Source: Sphingopyxis sp. CCNWLW2
GTDB taxonomy: Bacteria; Pseudomonadota; Alphaproteobacteria; Sphingomonadales; Sphingomonadaceae
Assembly (NCBI RefSeq): GCF_037095755.1
Contig: NZ_JBAWKJ010000002.1
Location: 186,001 to 250,000, forward strand
Direction of reading: 5' to 3'
DNA length: 64,000 bases
The notes below the pieces were generated by a model that made no database searches, had not been told where the DNA came from, and worked only from the letters and a program-made list of their open reading frames with translations. The position numbers and the translations under genes are program-made. Of this stretch, positions 36,961 to 46,185 are shown piece by piece. Within the stretch, counting starts at the first letter, position 1. Every line of letters begins with the position of its first letter.

Positions 36961-38921
36961 GTGACCCAACGCCGTCCCTCTGATTTCCGGGCTCTTTCGT
37001 TTATCGTTGCGATACTGCGAAAGGTGGCGGACCTCCCGCGATCAATGCGGCGCCTCATCGCGGTTGCGATGGACGTCGTGCTTTGCGTCGTTTCCGTCTG
37101 GCTGGCTTTTTCGATCCGCATTGGCGCATGGGATTTGATCAGTCCCGCGGTCGGTATGGCGATCGCCGTCGCCGTCCCGTCGTGGTTGCTCGCGGCGCGC
37201 TGGTGCGGCGTCTATCGTTCGATCATTCGTTTTTCCGGCGGCCGTACGATGATCGACCTGGCGGTGGCGTGTCTGCTTCTTTCGCTGCCGATGATGACGA
37301 TCTTCATGTTCGTCGGGATTCCGCACATTCCCCGCACGATAGGCGTGTTGCAGCCGCTGCTTCTGATGCTGCTGTTGGCGCTTAGCCGCATTGCGATCCG
37401 TTATGCGATTGTCGATGTCCTGCATGTCGTCCGGCAAAGGCAGGGGTCGCGCGTCGCAATCTATGGCGCGGGAAAGGCCGGGCAGCAGCTGGGCTTTGCA
37501 ATCCGGCACGATGGCAACGCCTCACTCGTCTGCTACCTCGACGACGATGCCGGCCTGATCGGACATCGTATCGATGGTGTCCCGATTTTCGGCACTGATG
37601 ATATGGGCGAGCTGGTCGAGGATCTCGGCATTGACGAAATCCTGCTGGCCTTGCCCAGCGTTCCGCGGTCACGCCGTCTGGAAATCGTCGAGCAATTGCA
37701 GTCTTATTCGCTGAAGGTTCGTTCGCTGCCGAGCCTCGCCAATATCATGGATGGGCAGGTGTCGATCCGCGACCTGCGCGAAGTTCAGGTCGAGGAATTG
37801 CTGGGACGCGACCCGGTTCCACCCGATGAAAAGCTGCTCGGTGAAGCGATTGCGTCGAAGGTCGTGCTCGTTTCGGGTGCGGGCGGGTCGATCGGGTCCG
37901 AATTGTGCCGCCAGATCGTCGCGCGCCATCCGCGCCAACTGATCCTCGTCGACCATTCGGAGTTCAGTCTCTACACGATATTGACCGAACTCGAGGAGCA
38001 TCTGGGGCAGGGAAGTCAGACCGAGATCATCCCCGAACTCGCCGACATTTCAGAGGCCGCGGTCGCCGCACGCATCATGGATCGCTACCGGCCGCAGACG
38101 GTTTTTCATGCGGCTGCCTACAAGCATGTGCCGCTGGTCGAGGCGAACCCGATATCGGGCCTCAGGAACAATGTTTTTGGAACCTATAATTGCTGCATCG
38201 AGGCCGAACGGGTCGGGGCATCGCGCTTCATTCTTGTCAGCACCGACAAGGCCGTCCGTCCGACAAACGTCATGGGCGCATCGAAGCGGATGTGCGAACT
38301 GATCCTTCAGGCGCGGGCAGCCGAGGGAAGTGACACCGTGTTTTCGATGGTCCGGTTCGGCAATGTCCTCGGATCGAGCGGGTCGGTCGTTCCCCGTTTC
38401 CGGGCTCAGATCGCCGCTGGCGGGCCGATTACGCTGACCCATCGCGAAGTGACGCGCTTCTTTATGACGATTCCGGAAGCGGCCCAGTTGGTGATGCAAG
38501 CGGGCGCGATGGCGAAGGGCGGCGAGGTCTTTGTTCTGGACATGGGGCAATCCATCAAGATTTTCGACCTGGCCTGTTCGATGATCCAACTGTCGGGTTG
38601 CACGGTGCGCAGCGAAGACAACCCCGACGGGGACATCGCCATCGAGGAAATTGGTCTGCGGCCGGGGGAAAAATGTACGAGGAACTGCTGCTCGGCGACA
38701 ACCCGCAGCCCACCGAACACAGCCGCATCATGCGTGCCCAGGAGGCCAAGTTGAGCTGGGCCGAATTGTCGGACCTGCTCGAAACAATGGATCGGGCATT
38801 GCTTGGTGGTGACGCCGTTTCCGCAATGGCTGTTGTTCGGCACGCCGTTCCTGACTATGCCCACGCCAACCCGACTAATGCTGCGATTCTTGAAAGAGAT
38901 GTAAGTGCGGCGAGCGGCTGA
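36961..38921 (+). CDS. NDP-sugar 4,6-dehydratase, CapD/WbpM/PglF type, frameshifted near 3' end
   Basis: A membrane-bound polysaccharide biosynthesis dehydratase of about 650 residues. Four hydrophobic segments (about 28-140) are followed by a first Rossmann region (YGAGKAGQQLGF, near 168) and the catalytic SDR domain (SGAGGSIGSELCRQI near 305, then STDKAVRPTNVMGASKRMCE). Enzymes of this type make UDP-4-keto-6-deoxy sugars from UDP-GlcNAc. At 38669-38673 there is a run of five A; with six A the frame would continue as RPGEKMYEELLLGDN, the conserved family ending, which is instead found in the next frame up to 38921. In the first frame a nonconserved tail ends at 38754. So this is a one-base deletion, a sequencing error or slippage. 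The start used is the GTG at 36961. Confidence 0.85.
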
Positions 38922-38937
38922 TCGAGTGCATTATTCT

Positions 38938-40353
38938 ATGAAAAGACAACCCTTGCGACGGATATTTTCCTTTGCCGCATCGAGCGCGCCCGACCGAGCG
39001 CCGTTCGTCATTGCGTTCACCCTTGTGATTTTGGCTTTTTTCATGGCCGGAAGCGCCCGCGACGATATCGTTTCTCTTTTGATCTGGCGGCCGTTGACGG
39101 CCTTTCTCCTGGCGCTGTCCATCGTCGTCAGCGGGAAGCAAGCCTGGCAGCGTGGGAAATCGCTGCTGATCCTCGCGGCGGCGATCTTGCTGTTCGTCGC
39201 GTCGCATTTGATCCCGCTTCCACCCGAAATATGGACAGCTCTGCCGGGGCGCGACATTCTGGAGAAGACCTATGAAGCCGCGGGCATGGCTTTGCCTTGG
39301 CAGCCGCTCTCGATGGCGCAGGCCCGGACCTGGAACGCGCTTTTCTCGTTGGCGGGCCCGATCGCCCTCTTGATCGTGGTGCTTGCTCTTGACCGGCGTC
39401 GCCATCAGCAGTTGCTTATGCTCTTGCTTGTTCTGGGATTCGCCAGCGGCATTATCGGCATGCTGCAGGCGCTCGGTTCCGCAAACAATCTTCTGTATTT
39501 TTATCGCGTCACGAACGATGGCTTGAGTGTTGGCTTGTTTGCCAATCGCAATCATCAGGCGGTTATGCTGGCCACGATGTTTCCGCTTTTGGCGGCTTAT
39601 ATTTCGATATTCAAGGGGCGGCCGGACCAACTGTTCTTTCAGCGCTCGATGACTCTCGCAGGCGCGTGCCTGCTCATTCCGTTGATCCTCATGACCGGGT
39701 CGCGCGCCGGCCTGATCCTCGCCGTTGTTGGGATTTTCTTTGCTTGGTGGGTCTACCGTAAGCCGGTGTCGCAGGGGCGGGTCGTCGGAATTCGCGCCGA
39801 GCATCGGTCGCGACTGGTCGGCGTTGGCTTTGCGGTTGTGCTGTTGGTCATCGTTCTGATTGTTGCCGCCAGCACGCCGGCGCTTCAGCGCCTGCTCGAC
39901 ACAGACCCGGCTTCCGAATTGCGATTGCAAGCCTTTCCCGTGATTGTCGATGCGACAATGAAGTTTTTTCCGTTCGGAAGCGGGATCGGCACCTTCGTCG
40001 AGACCTACAAGATTTTTGAACCGGATTCTTTCATATCCATCAACTATTTCAATCATGCGCACAATGACTTGGCCGAAATTGTTATGACGGGGGGGCTTGC
40101 GGCCGTCCTGCTTGCCATCTGGGTCGTCATTCTTGGAGCGATTGCCTTTTTCGCTTTGATGCGCCGGCGCGGGGTTCGCTCGGATGACGCGGACTTTTCG
40201 GTCCAGATTATGGGTCGCGCCGGTTTCTCGGTATTGGCCATACTTGCTCTAGCCAGTGTCGCCGACTATCCGCTGCGCGTGCCGTCGCTCACGCTCTATG
40301 CGATTGTCGCCGCGGCCTGGTGTTCAAATGCTTATCGATTGATCCGGAAGTGA
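38938..40353 (+). CDS. O-antigen ligase family protein
   Basis: A 471-residue polytopic inner membrane protein with about 12 hydrophobic segments and a large periplasmic loop. The segment FANRNHQAVMLATMFPLL and the later NHAHNDLAEIVMTGG match the Wzy_C/WaaL family, in which these loops hold the residues that act on undecaprenyl-linked sugar. It may ligate or polymerise the glycan. Because a separate Wzy-type gene is found at 53.8 kb, I favour ligase or a second polymerase. The start ATG at 38938 lies 16 bp after the dehydratase stop. Confidence 0.85.
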   Translation: MKRQPLRRIFSFAASSAPDRAPFVIAFTLVILAFFMAGSARDDIVSLLIWRPLTAFLLALSIVVSGKQAWQRGKSLLILAAAILLFVASHLIPLPPEIWTALPGRDILEKTYEAAGMALPWQPLSMAQARTWNALFSLAGPIALLIVVLALDRRRHQQLLMLLLVLGFASGIIGMLQALGSANNLLYFYRVTNDGLSVGLFANRNHQAVMLATMFPLLAAYISIFKGRPDQLFFQRSMTLAGACLLIPLILMTGSRAGLILAVVGIFFAWWVYRKPVSQGRVVGIRAEHRSRLVGVGFAVVLLVIVLIVAASTPALQRLLDTDPASELRLQAFPVIVDATMKFFPFGSGIGTFVETYKIFEPDSFISINYFNHAHNDLAEIVMTGGLAAVLLAIWVVILGAIAFFALMRRRGVRSDDADFSVQIMGRAGFSVLAILALASVADYPLRVPSLTLYAIVAAAWCSNAYRLIRK

Positions 40354-40361
40354 CAGGAATT

Positions 40362-41120
40362 ATGCAAAGAAAAGTAGGTGTCTATGGTGCCAAGCGGGCC
40401 TCGCGGGCCGTCATGCTGGCGCTAGCGCTGGTCGTTTCCGGATGCTCGACCGGTTTGGTAGGTAAGGGATTGGGCGGATCGACTGTCACGAGGGTCGATA
40501 TGAACGAGTTGCCCGGCCCGAGCGGGCAGGTGGGCCCCGATCAGGTCTATCGTTACGCGATCGGTCCGTTCGACAAGCTGATTATCGACGTTCTGGGCAT
40601 ATCGGAACTTTCCGACCGCAAAGTCACCGTCGACGGTTCCGGCAATATCACGCTCCCGATCGCGGGTGTGGTGCAGGTTGGCGGACTGTCAGTAGGCGAA
40701 GCCAGTGACAAGATTGTCGGCCAGCTACGGGCGGGATATGTTCGCAATCCCCAAGTGGCGGTGAATCTGGAGGAAGCGGTTAGCCACTATGTGACCGTGG
40801 ATGGCGAGGTCGAGCAGCCGGGTAACTATCCGATCGTTTCGGGGCTCACGTTGATGCGCGCCGTCGCGGGGGCAAAGGGGACTACCGATTTTGCCAAGCT
40901 GCGTGAAGTCGTTGTGCACCGTACCGTCAACGGGCAGCAGATGATCGCGCTTTACGATCTAGCTGCGATCCGGCGGGGCGCTTATAGCGACCCCATTCTC
41001 TATCCGCACGATATCGTTGTCGTCGGGGATTCGCCGGGACGACGCCTCTTCCAGCAGATTGTAGCGGTTTCGCCGCTGTTCATTTCGCCGTTGATCGCGG
41101 TCCTGGACAACAACAGATAA
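40362..41120 (+). CDS. Polysaccharide export lipoprotein, Wza/GumB type
   Basis: A 252-residue outer membrane lipoprotein. The signal peptide ends in a lipobox (VVSGCSTG, Cys about 29). The Poly_export domain (about 60-140, YRYAIGPFDKLIIDVLGISE, VTVDGSGNITLPIAGVVQVG) is followed by SLBB-like segments (YVTVDGEVEQPGNYPIVSGL). It forms the outer membrane channel for capsule or exopolysaccharide. It lacks the longer C-terminal region of E. coli Wza, like GumB. AGGA precedes the ATG at 40362. The Wzc-type kinase follows 32 bp downstream. Confidence 0.92.
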   Translation: MQRKVGVYGAKRASRAVMLALALVVSGCSTGLVGKGLGGSTVTRVDMNELPGPSGQVGPDQVYRYAIGPFDKLIIDVLGISELSDRKVTVDGSGNITLPIAGVVQVGGLSVGEASDKIVGQLRAGYVRNPQVAVNLEEAVSHYVTVDGEVEQPGNYPIVSGLTLMRAVAGAKGTTDFAKLREVVVHRTVNGQQMIALYDLAAIRRGAYSDPILYPHDIVVVGDSPGRRLFQQIVAVSPLFISPLIAVLDNNR

Positions 41121-41152
41121 TCATAACTCAAGTCGAGATTAAGCGAGATTTC

Positions 41153-43360
41153 ATGTCTGACATCCACAACCCCGCATTTGCTGCTGGCACTGATGCACAA
41201 GATTTGGCGATGAAGAAGGACGCCAGGTCGTTGCCGGTGCTTCTGGAGTATTGGAACGCTCTGAAGCGGCATATGTGGCTCGCTTTGGCGATTGTTGCTG
41301 TTGTAGCGATTGCGGGTCTCATCATTACGCTATTGATGACGCCGCAATATACCGCGACATCGCGTATCGAGATCGCGCGCGAACAGGCCAATGTAACCAA
41401 TGTCGAAGGCTTGAAGCGCGAGGACAGCACGCCCAATCAGGAATTCTACCTGACGCAATATTCGCTGCTGAATGCGCGCTCGCTTGCGCAACGTGTCGAG
41501 CGGAGGTTGCGTCTCGCCCGAAATGAAGAGTTTTTTGCAGCGCATGGCACCAAGCCTGAGGGCGAAGGGTTGCTTTCCGGTGCGAAAACAGGACCGGTCT
41601 CGGCCGCCGAGCTCCGTGAGCGCGAGCGGCAAGCGGTCGAACTGCTCCTGAAACATATCGGCATCTCGCCCCTGCGTGGTTCGGCGCTGGCAGATGTCAG
41701 CTACACCAGCGCATCGCGCGATTTGTCGCGGCAGATAGCGAATGCCTGGGTAACGGAATTTATTCAGCAGAGCATGGATCGGCGCCTGTCATCGACGGCG
41801 GATGCCCGCATCTATCTGGAATCTCGCCTGCAGGGTTTGCGTAACCGACTTGAGCAGTCGGAACGCGACCTCGTAAATTATGCAACACGGCAGGGTATTG
41901 TGCGTCTCTCGGAAACGCAGAGCGAGGACGGGCGCACACGAACCACCCAAACCCTCGCTTCCAGCGATCTGGTGCAGCTGAACCGTCTGCTCGTGCAGGC
42001 AACGGCCGATCGGGCGGAAGCAGAGGCGAGGCTTGGGGCTGCCCGTTCACCCGGAAGCACGCAACTCGCGCTCAGCAACCAATCGCTTAATCTTATGCGG
42101 CAGCGCCGCGCCGAAGCTAACGCCGAATATCAGGAATTGCTCGTTCGCTTCGAACCCGAATATCCTGCGGCGCAGGCAGCAAAAGAAAAGGTCCAGGCGC
42201 TGGATCGATCCATCTCGTCGGAAGAAAGCCGCATTCGCAACACCTATTCGAGCGAATATAATGCCGCGCGTCAGAGCGAGGATGCGCTTCGGGCCCGCGT
42301 TGATAAGCTTTTGGGACGCCTGGACACGGAAAATCGGTCGAGCATTCAATATAATATCTATCAGCGCGAGGTCGATACGAACCGGCAACTGTATGACGGC
42401 CTTCTTCAACGCTACAAGGAAATTGGCGTTGCCGGTGTCGGTACGAACAACATCTCGATTGTCGATGACGCCTTCTCGCCTGTAGACCCCTCCTCGCCGC
42501 GGCTCGTCCTGAATATGGCGATTGCGCTGCTGCTTGGCATGGGTCTGGCCGGATTGGCTATCGTCATTCTCGAAAATCTCGACGAAAGCGTGCGCGAACC
42601 TCACCAGATCGCGGACAAGCTGGATGTCCCGCTGTTGGGCGCCGTGCCTGCCGTTGACGACGAGGCGCTGGCCGATATCGACGATCCAAAGTCGATCATG
42701 TCCGAGGCTTATATGACCGTTCGGACGAACCTCAGCTTCTCGACGGATCATGGTGTTCCGAAAACATTCGCGCTGACCAGTACGTCACCGTCCGAAGGCA
42801 AGTCGACGTCGGCCTATGCCCTGGCTCGGGTGTTGGGTCGAACCGCGGGATCTGTGGTGCTCGTCGATGTCGACATGCGCCGCCCCGTGGTCGCGAGCCG
42901 TCTTGGTCTCGACAATAGCAAGGGTGTCTCGAACTTCCTTGCGGGGGATGACGACTGGCAATCGCTGGTCCAGGCCATTGGCGGATCGAACGTCAGTTTC
43001 GTTGCGGCGGGTCCGACGCCGCCGAGCGCTTCGGAATTGCTCAGCGGAGATCGTCTGGAATTGTTCGTTCGCAAACTTTCCGAAAAATTCGATCATGTCA
43101 TTCTCGACAGCCCGCCGATGCTCGGCCTGTCCGACGCCGCGCTGATCGCCAAGGCAGTCGAAGGGGTGATCTATGTGATCGAGGCCGACCGCACCGCCGT
43201 CCGGGCTTCGCAAGCGGCGTTGTCGCGTCTGCGTGAATCGCGCGCGCATATTCTGGGTGCATTGCTCACCAAATATCGGGCGAAACAGTCGGGCTACGGC
43301 TACGGCTATGGATACGGCTATGGCTATGGCAAGGATCATTCCGCCGAACAGGCGGCATAA
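41153..43360 (+). CDS. Wzc/GumC-type chain-length protein fused to BY-kinase
   Basis: A 735-residue inner membrane tyrosine autokinase. Domains in order are an N-terminal Wzz domain with TM1 (about 42-65), a long periplasmic coiled-coil region (about 180-420), TM2 (about 450-475), then a cytoplasmic BY-kinase with Walker A' SPSEGKST (K550), Walker A''-type VLVDVDMRRP near 573 and VILDSPPMLG. The C terminus has a run of alternating Gly and Tyr (residues 714-726, six Tyr), the autophosphorylation tail. It controls polymer length and export with the Wza-type partner directly upstream. Confidence 0.93.
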   Translation: MSDIHNPAFAAGTDAQDLAMKKDARSLPVLLEYWNALKRHMWLALAIVAVVAIAGLIITLLMTPQYTATSRIEIAREQANVTNVEGLKREDSTPNQEFYLTQYSLLNARSLAQRVERRLRLARNEEFFAAHGTKPEGEGLLSGAKTGPVSAAELRERERQAVELLLKHIGISPLRGSALADVSYTSASRDLSRQIANAWVTEFIQQSMDRRLSSTADARIYLESRLQGLRNRLEQSERDLVNYATRQGIVRLSETQSEDGRTRTTQTLASSDLVQLNRLLVQATADRAEAEARLGAARSPGSTQLALSNQSLNLMRQRRAEANAEYQELLVRFEPEYPAAQAAKEKVQALDRSISSEESRIRNTYSSEYNAARQSEDALRARVDKLLGRLDTENRSSIQYNIYQREVDTNRQLYDGLLQRYKEIGVAGVGTNNISIVDDAFSPVDPSSPRLVLNMAIALLLGMGLAGLAIVILENLDESVREPHQIADKLDVPLLGAVPAVDDEALADIDDPKSIMSEAYMTVRTNLSFSTDHGVPKTFALTSTSPSEGKSTSAYALARVLGRTAGSVVLVDVDMRRPVVASRLGLDNSKGVSNFLAGDDDWQSLVQAIGGSNVSFVAAGPTPPSASELLSGDRLELFVRKLSEKFDHVILDSPPMLGLSDAALIAKAVEGVIYVIEADRTAVRASQAALSRLRESRAHILGALLTKYRAKQSGYGYGYGYGYGYGKDHSAEQAA
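43292..43330 (+). repeat. Six-base tandem repeat encoding Gly-Tyr tail of Wzc-type kinase
   Basis: About 6.5 imperfect copies of GGCTAC/GGCTAT in frame, giving alternating Gly and Tyr in the kinase tail. The synonymous changes between copies suggest the coding repeat is maintained, while slippage could change the number of Tyr in steps of one. Confidence 0.9.
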
Positions 43361-43384
43361 GATTGTGAGCAAGGTTAGCGTGGC

Positions 43385-44623
43385 ATGAAGAGCGAGAGAA
43401 CCTTGACGCCGTCGATATTCGGCGGCCTTGTTGCGGGGCTTTTGCTCGCCGTGCTGACCTTTTCACAAGCAGCAGCGTCGGTCGGGCTGTCCATCGATAG
43501 TTTCCGACCGCTCGGTGGAAGCTTTTTTTCATGGCGTGCGGGGCAGACGCGCGCGGCGGTGGCCGTTGCAGCGCAGGGCTCACGCGTCAATTCGGTCGCG
43601 GCCCGGCGACTGGGGCGTGAGGCGCTTGTCCATGCCCCGCTCACCCCTCGATCGCTGTGGCTTATCGGCAAGAGCATGGAAATCGAGGGCCAGCAGGCCA
43701 AGGCGCGGAAGGCCATGCTACAAGCAGAGCGGATCTCGCGCCGCGATGGCGCGGTGCAGCTGTGGCTTGGTGCCGATCGCTTGCGCGCAGGAAAGATTGC
43801 GTCGGGTCTCCGTCATTTCGATCTGATGATCCGTGCCGATGGCGAGGCGGCCGATGCGGTCATCCCGCGCATGGCTCTGATCATTCTCGCGCCGGAAGGG
43901 CGTCGGCATCTCGCGCCCTATATTCGCGAGAATAATCCTTGGCTGTCGCACCTGTTTCAGGTCGCCGCGACTGATTTGCCGCGAGCCGCGCCCATGGCGC
44001 AATTGCTGATCGATCGACGCCAAAAGGCACCGGATGTAGCGAATGGCCGGTTCGTATATTCGACGTTGATGACGCGTCTGATCGCTGAAGGCTCCTATTC
44101 GTCGGCACTACGGCTCTATCCCTTGTTACCGGGTTCGAACCGCGACAGCTTGCGCAACGTCAGCGGTACAATCAACGGCAAGCTCGACGAGGGATATCCC
44201 CCGTTCATCTGGGCCTTCTCGGATGGTAGCGCGCAGGGCGGTGAGTTCGTTAGCGTCGAAGGCGGCGGAACGGGTATCGATATATTCGGCTCGCCGGGAA
44301 CCCTGGGTGTCGCGGCGATCAAGCTCGTGGCCATAAAACCCGGCGATGCGCTGTATTGGCAGGTCGCCGATCGCGCCAGTAATCTCGACGGTAGCGCGAC
44401 GTGGGTCGCGACCTGTCTGTCGGGGCCAGCGGCGAAAAAGAAAACAGAATCGGCGAATATGCTTTCGGCGAGCGTTCCGCAGAACAAGATGCTGAAGATG
44501 GCTATGCCCTCCGGTTGCGACCTGGTTCGACTGGACATGCGGGTGGCGGGCGGCATCGGGCGAGACCCGACCAATCTGACCATTTCGGCGCTGAAGCTGG
44601 CGCGCGATACGAACGCGAAATAA
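43385..44623 (+). CDS. Unknown protein of polysaccharide locus, TPR-like, exported or anchored
   Basis: A 412-residue protein with an N-terminal hydrophobic segment (about 12-32, IFGGLVAGLLLAVLTF) that is either a signal or anchor. Residues about 55-260 are Ala-rich helices in pairs, reminiscent of TPR (AARRLGREALVHAPLTP, KARKAMLQAERISRRDG). The C-terminal part (about 270-405) looks like a beta-sandwich with two Cys (ATCLSGPA, PSGCDLVRLD). I do not recognise a named family. Its position 24 bp after the export kinase and 3 bp before the initiating phosphotransferase says it is part of this machine, perhaps a periplasmic scaffold. Confidence 0.75.
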   Translation: MKSERTLTPSIFGGLVAGLLLAVLTFSQAAASVGLSIDSFRPLGGSFFSWRAGQTRAAVAVAAQGSRVNSVAARRLGREALVHAPLTPRSLWLIGKSMEIEGQQAKARKAMLQAERISRRDGAVQLWLGADRLRAGKIASGLRHFDLMIRADGEAADAVIPRMALIILAPEGRRHLAPYIRENNPWLSHLFQVAATDLPRAAPMAQLLIDRRQKAPDVANGRFVYSTLMTRLIAEGSYSSALRLYPLLPGSNRDSLRNVSGTINGKLDEGYPPFIWAFSDGSAQGGEFVSVEGGGTGIDIFGSPGTLGVAAIKLVAIKPGDALYWQVADRASNLDGSATWVATCLSGPAAKKKTESANMLSASVPQNKMLKMAMPSGCDLVRLDMRVAGGIGRDPTNLTISALKLARDTNAK

Positions 44624-44626
44624 TCG

Positions 44627-45271
44627 ATGCTGAAGCGCGGGTTCGACATCGCGGCCTCGGCGATCGCGCTGATCCTATTCTCGCCGCTGATCCTGATCCT
44701 CGCCCTGTTGGTGCGATCGCGACTGGGATCGCCGGTGCTGTTTCGCCAGAAGCGGCCCGGCCTTGGCGCCAGATCGTTTGAAGTCATCAAGTTCCGGACA
44801 ATGACCGACGAGGTCGGCGCCGACGGACTGCCTTTGCCCGATGCCGACCGGCTGCCGCCCTTCGGCCGCTGGCTGCGCTCGACCAGCCTTGATGAATTGC
44901 CCGAGCTTTGGAACGTTCTACGTGGCGAAATGAGCCTCGTCGGACCGCGTCCGCTGCACGTCTATTACCTCCCACGCTATTCGCCGTCGCAGGCGCGGCG
45001 GCACGAGGTCCGGCCCGGGCTCACGGGGTGGGCACAGGTCAACGGCCGTAATGCGATCAGCTGGGACGAGAAGTTCGCGCTCGACGTCTGGTATGTCGAC
45101 AATCGGACATTCCTTCTCGACCTGAAGATCATCCTGATCACGGTGGCAAAGATCGTAAAGCGCGACGGGATCAGCAGCGAGGGCGAGGCCACCATGTCTG
45201 AATTCATGGGTGCCGCGCCGGAGGGTGGGGCAAGGGGTGTCGGCGCCGGCACGCCTTCCGAAACACGTTGA
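44627..45271 (+). CDS. Undecaprenyl-phosphate sugar phosphotransferase, PglC type
   Basis: A 214-residue initiating phosphoglycosyl transferase. It has one N-terminal hydrophobic segment (about 8-28), then the bacterial sugar transferase domain: LFRQKRPGLGARSFEVIKFR, SLDELPELWNVLRGEMSLVG and RPGLTGWAQVNGRN. It moves a sugar-1-phosphate from a UDP-sugar to undecaprenyl phosphate on the inner face of the membrane. The small size without extra N-terminal membrane domain is like PglC/WecP-type enzymes, which use UDP-bacillosamine or similar. Sugar specificity is not certain. Confidence 0.92.
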   Translation: MLKRGFDIAASAIALILFSPLILILALLVRSRLGSPVLFRQKRPGLGARSFEVIKFRTMTDEVGADGLPLPDADRLPPFGRWLRSTSLDELPELWNVLRGEMSLVGPRPLHVYYLPRYSPSQARRHEVRPGLTGWAQVNGRNAISWDEKFALDVWYVDNRTFLLDLKIILITVAKIVKRDGISSEGEATMSEFMGAAPEGGARGVGAGTPSETR

Positions 45272-45314
45272 ATCGATCGCCTGACGAAATCGGCGTGCAA
45301 AAGGTCAATCGACG

Positions 45315-46145
45315 GTGATCGGCAATGCGCAGGAACTGGAAGCGGACGGCCTTCATGGGCGCTTGATCCGCGGCGACAGTCGACCGGCGTCGCTGATCGT
45401 CTGTGTCCATGGCGGCGGGTGCAACGGGCGATATTTCGACCTGCCATCCTTCTCATTTGCGGGGACGGCGCTTGGCGCCGGGCACGCGGTGTTGATGGTC
45501 GACAGGCCGGGGCACGGGATGTCGCCGCCGATAGAGACTCCGACCCCGATATATTCCGCAAGCTTGCTCCTCGCTAAGCTGGTCGAGCGGGCGGTTGCGG
45601 CGTGCGAAGATCCCGACCTGCCCATAGCATTGTTCGGCCATTCGATCGGCGGCGCTGTGGCGATGCACTGGGCGGCGCAATCGCCGCCGATGCTGAAATG
45701 CCTCGTGACGTCGGGTATCGGATCGCATCCGACCGAAGCCGCGCTGGCATGGCTCAATGGTCTGCACGGCGGCGGCGAGGTCGTCCTTCCGCATGCTTTC
45801 TTCTTCGGACCCGATGGCAGTTTCGACTGGCGGGCACCGATTGCGCTTCGCAAATCTGGAGAGCCCTGGCGAAAGGATGAAGTGGACGAAGTGCTGCTCC
45901 GCTGGCCAAGCCAGTTTTCCTCTGTCGCATCGCGTATCGGCTGCCCGGTTCTCGCCATCCTGAGCGAGCATGAGCGGATATGGGAAAATGGGGAGGGGGC
46001 ACTGAAGGCGATGCGCGACAGCTTCGCACCGGGCCGTGGCAGCGTCGAGATTGCGGCTGGCGGCGGCCATTTATATGAAGTACATCGAAGCTGGTCTGTG
46101 CATGCAGGGCGGATAATTGCCTTTATTGAGGGCCATATCGAATGA
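45315..46145 (+). CDS. Alpha/beta hydrolase in polysaccharide locus
   Basis: A 276-residue alpha/beta hydrolase. Oxyanion-region VCVHGGGCNG, nucleophile motif GHSIGG (Ser110) and a C-terminal His (GGGHLYEVH, just before the last strand) are all present; the acid is probably in ILSEHERIW. No signal peptide. The start is a GTG at 45315 with a weak ribosome binding site. It opens the block with two KAS III, ACP, SDR and Rieske oxygenase genes and might act as a thioesterase releasing or transferring an acyl group from the ACP, which is inference from position. Confidence 0.82.
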   Translation: MIGNAQELEADGLHGRLIRGDSRPASLIVCVHGGGCNGRYFDLPSFSFAGTALGAGHAVLMVDRPGHGMSPPIETPTPIYSASLLLAKLVERAVAACEDPDLPIALFGHSIGGAVAMHWAAQSPPMLKCLVTSGIGSHPTEAALAWLNGLHGGGEVVLPHAFFFGPDGSFDWRAPIALRKSGEPWRKDEVDEVLLRWPSQFSSVASRIGCPVLAILSEHERIWENGEGALKAMRDSFAPGRGSVEIAAGGGHLYEVHRSWSVHAGRIIAFIEGHIE

Positions 46146-46185
46146 TTTCGTGTTCGCCCCGAGTCTCTTGTAACGGTATCGGTTG

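Noticed and set aside
38875..40062. A 395-codon minus-strand ORF opposite the O-antigen ligase gene
   Set aside because: Charged low-complexity translation, while the plus strand encodes a clean polytopic membrane protein.
43292..43330. CRISPR-like or noncoding repeat
   Set aside because: Six-base units without spacers, in frame and coding Gly-Tyr in a kinase tail. No CRISPR array seen anywhere in the window.
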